Assembly (NCBI GenBank): GCA_016946835.1
Contig: JACVTC010000104.1
Coordinates: 442,501 to 465,000, forward strand
Source of the DNA: Neocallimastix lanati (nom. inval.)
Taxonomy: Eukaryota; Neocallimastigomycota; Neocallimastigomycetes; Neocallimastigales; Neocallimastigaceae
DNA length: 22,500 bases
Reading direction: 5' to 3'
Notes under the pieces: generated by a model
The model's input: the letters and a program-made list of their open reading frames with translations, nothing else
Told to the model about the DNA's origin: nothing
Databases searched by the model: none
Shown: positions 21,540-22,500 of the stretch, piece after piece
How the letters are laid out: every line of letters begins with the position of its first letter
Numbering within the stretch: the first letter of the stretch is position 1
Made by a program: the position numbers and the translations under genes

Positions 21540-22500
21540 ATCTTTTACAGTATTAGTTATTCTAATGAAGCAAAAGTCGAATGAAGGATCTGAATCTGAA
21601 TCTGAATTGTTAGGTTCTTCATAATTAACATCATAAGATTTGAAGTTTCTTTTACTACCTTTCCTGCTTAAAGATGTACTTTTATTTTTTATTTTATTTT
21701 TTTTTTTTTAATTCTTAATTTTATTATTATTATTTTTTCTTTTCTCCCTATAGTTATTCTTTGGTGAATTTGATGAGTTGAAAAAACAGTTATCTGTAGT
21801 ATTCCCATTTTTTTATGACAATAGTAACAGTATTCATTGAAGATTTGTTTCTTTTATTTGAAATTATATAGAAGTTTCCCATTTCGGATTCTGTTAATTT
21901 GATCTTTAGTGTTGATATACTTCTTTTATTTCTACTCTTTTAATACTTTTGCTTTTTCTTGATTATGGTAATTAGTTTTGTTAGGTCTTCTATTAAATCT
22001 TTAAATGTCTTTTCAACCTACAGAAATGTAAAATGAACATGTAACACCGAATTTATTTAATTCATCTAAAGATTTATAAAAACTTATATTTCTTCATTTT
22101 GGTTCTGGTTTATTTTGTAATCTTTTTTTTCCCTTGTTATTGTATTCTGTTAATAATGAGTTAAGATTATCTAAATATAGCTTAAAGTCATCGTTTTCAA
22201 TTTCTAATTTCTTTATTTTCATTTTCAATTTCAAATAGTCTGGATGGGCCTGTTTCTGAAAATCTTTCTTTTAATTCACTTATCATTAAGTATACACTTG
22301 TGCAATTATTTAATAGACTTTTTTTGTATATAATCGTTGAGGCTGTTTTAATATTATAATCCTGACGGTACTGTCATATTTTAAATGTTTTTTTTATTGG
22401 TGTTTTTTTTTATATCTTTAATATTCTTTGCCATATAATCACCTAATTCTTCAGAATCAAGGAATAATTTTAAGTCTGAATACCATTGGTGAAAATTTTC
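21540..22500 (-). pseudogene. Broken copia Gag, N-terminus outside the window
   Basis: The capsid part starts ENFHQWYSDLKLFLDSEEL at the window edge. It continues in another frame as DYNIKTASTIIYKK, then ELKERFSETGPSRLFE, then DFKLYLDNLNSLLTEYNN. A CCHC zinc knuckle follows at 21786-21829 as CYYCHKK, a frame slip, then GNTTDNC; the His of GH is Asn. A spacer (YDVNYEEPNNSDSDSDPSFD, about 21640-21560) leads to the protease. At least one TGA and several frame changes interrupt it. Gag forms the particle that packages element RNA; this copy could not do so unaided. Confidence 0.85.

Larger units (their letters stand above)
17429..22500 (-). mobile_element. Decayed Ty1/copia LTR retrotransposon, 5' end outside the window
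   Basis: Reading the minus strand from 22500 down, the order is Gag with a CCHC knuckle, aspartic protease, HHCC zinc domain, DDE integrase, reverse transcriptase, RNase H, polypurine tract and 3' LTR. Integrase before reverse transcriptase defines copia rather than gypsy. The first Gag residues seen (ENFHQWYSDLKLFLD) resemble the start of copia Gag, so most of the internal region is inside the window and only the Gag start, primer-binding site and 5' LTR are missing. Many frameshifts and stops interrupt every domain, several of them at A or T runs, and the reverse transcriptase has lost a segment. It is almost certainly non-autonomous. The sequence just outside the LTR (ATAAT, 17424-17428) is the candidate 5-bp target duplication; its partner is not visible. 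Confidence 0.93.

Noticed and set aside
17429-22500. Assignment of the element to gypsy or to a LINE
   Set aside because: Integrase precedes reverse transcriptase, the motif is YVDD, and LTR and polypurine tract are present, which fits copia only.

Overview
The window looks like nuclear DNA from a very AT-rich fungus, most likely an anaerobic gut fungus (Neocallimastigomycota). That assignment is inference. It rests on a Zn2Cys6 / fungal-specific transcription factor, a family-4 carbohydrate-esterase (chitin/polysaccharide deacetylase) relative, spliceosomal introns with GT..AG ends, and intergenic DNA that is almost pure A/T with homopolymers up to 46 nt. Coding exons are visibly less AT-rich and free of such long homopolymers, so they stand out.

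Layout. (1) 106-364, + strand: an 86-codon coding-like stretch with one in-frame stop, the last exon or a relic of an unrecognised gene. (2) 1443-6946, - strand: a two-exon gene for an 1800-residue Zn2Cys6 transcription factor. The last 67 residues, an acidic segment, are reached only by splicing a 101-nt intron. (3) 6947-13312: about 6.4 kb of non-coding AT-rich DNA with microsatellites, inverted repeats and homopolymers. (4) 13313-14805, - strand: a two-exon, 351-residue secreted and probably GPI-anchored CE4/NodB-family protein whose three zinc ligands are all replaced, so it is a probable pseudoenzyme. Its first exon, with the signal peptide, lies beyond a 437-nt intron. (5) 14806-17428: AT-rich non-coding DNA. 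(6) 17429 to the window end, - strand: a decayed Ty1/copia retrotransposon with a 268-bp 3' LTR, polypurine tract, RNase H, reverse transcriptase, integrase, protease and Gag in the usual copia order. It is broken by frameshifts, stops and at least one internal deletion; its 5' LTR lies outside the window.

The genes do not form an evident pathway. The transcription factor and the deacetylase-like protein are both on the minus strand, but 6.4 kb separates them and no shared regulation is visible. The best candidate for something new is the intact but zinc-ligand-less CE4 protein. Next come the unassigned exon at the left edge and the splice-dependent C-terminus of the transcription factor.
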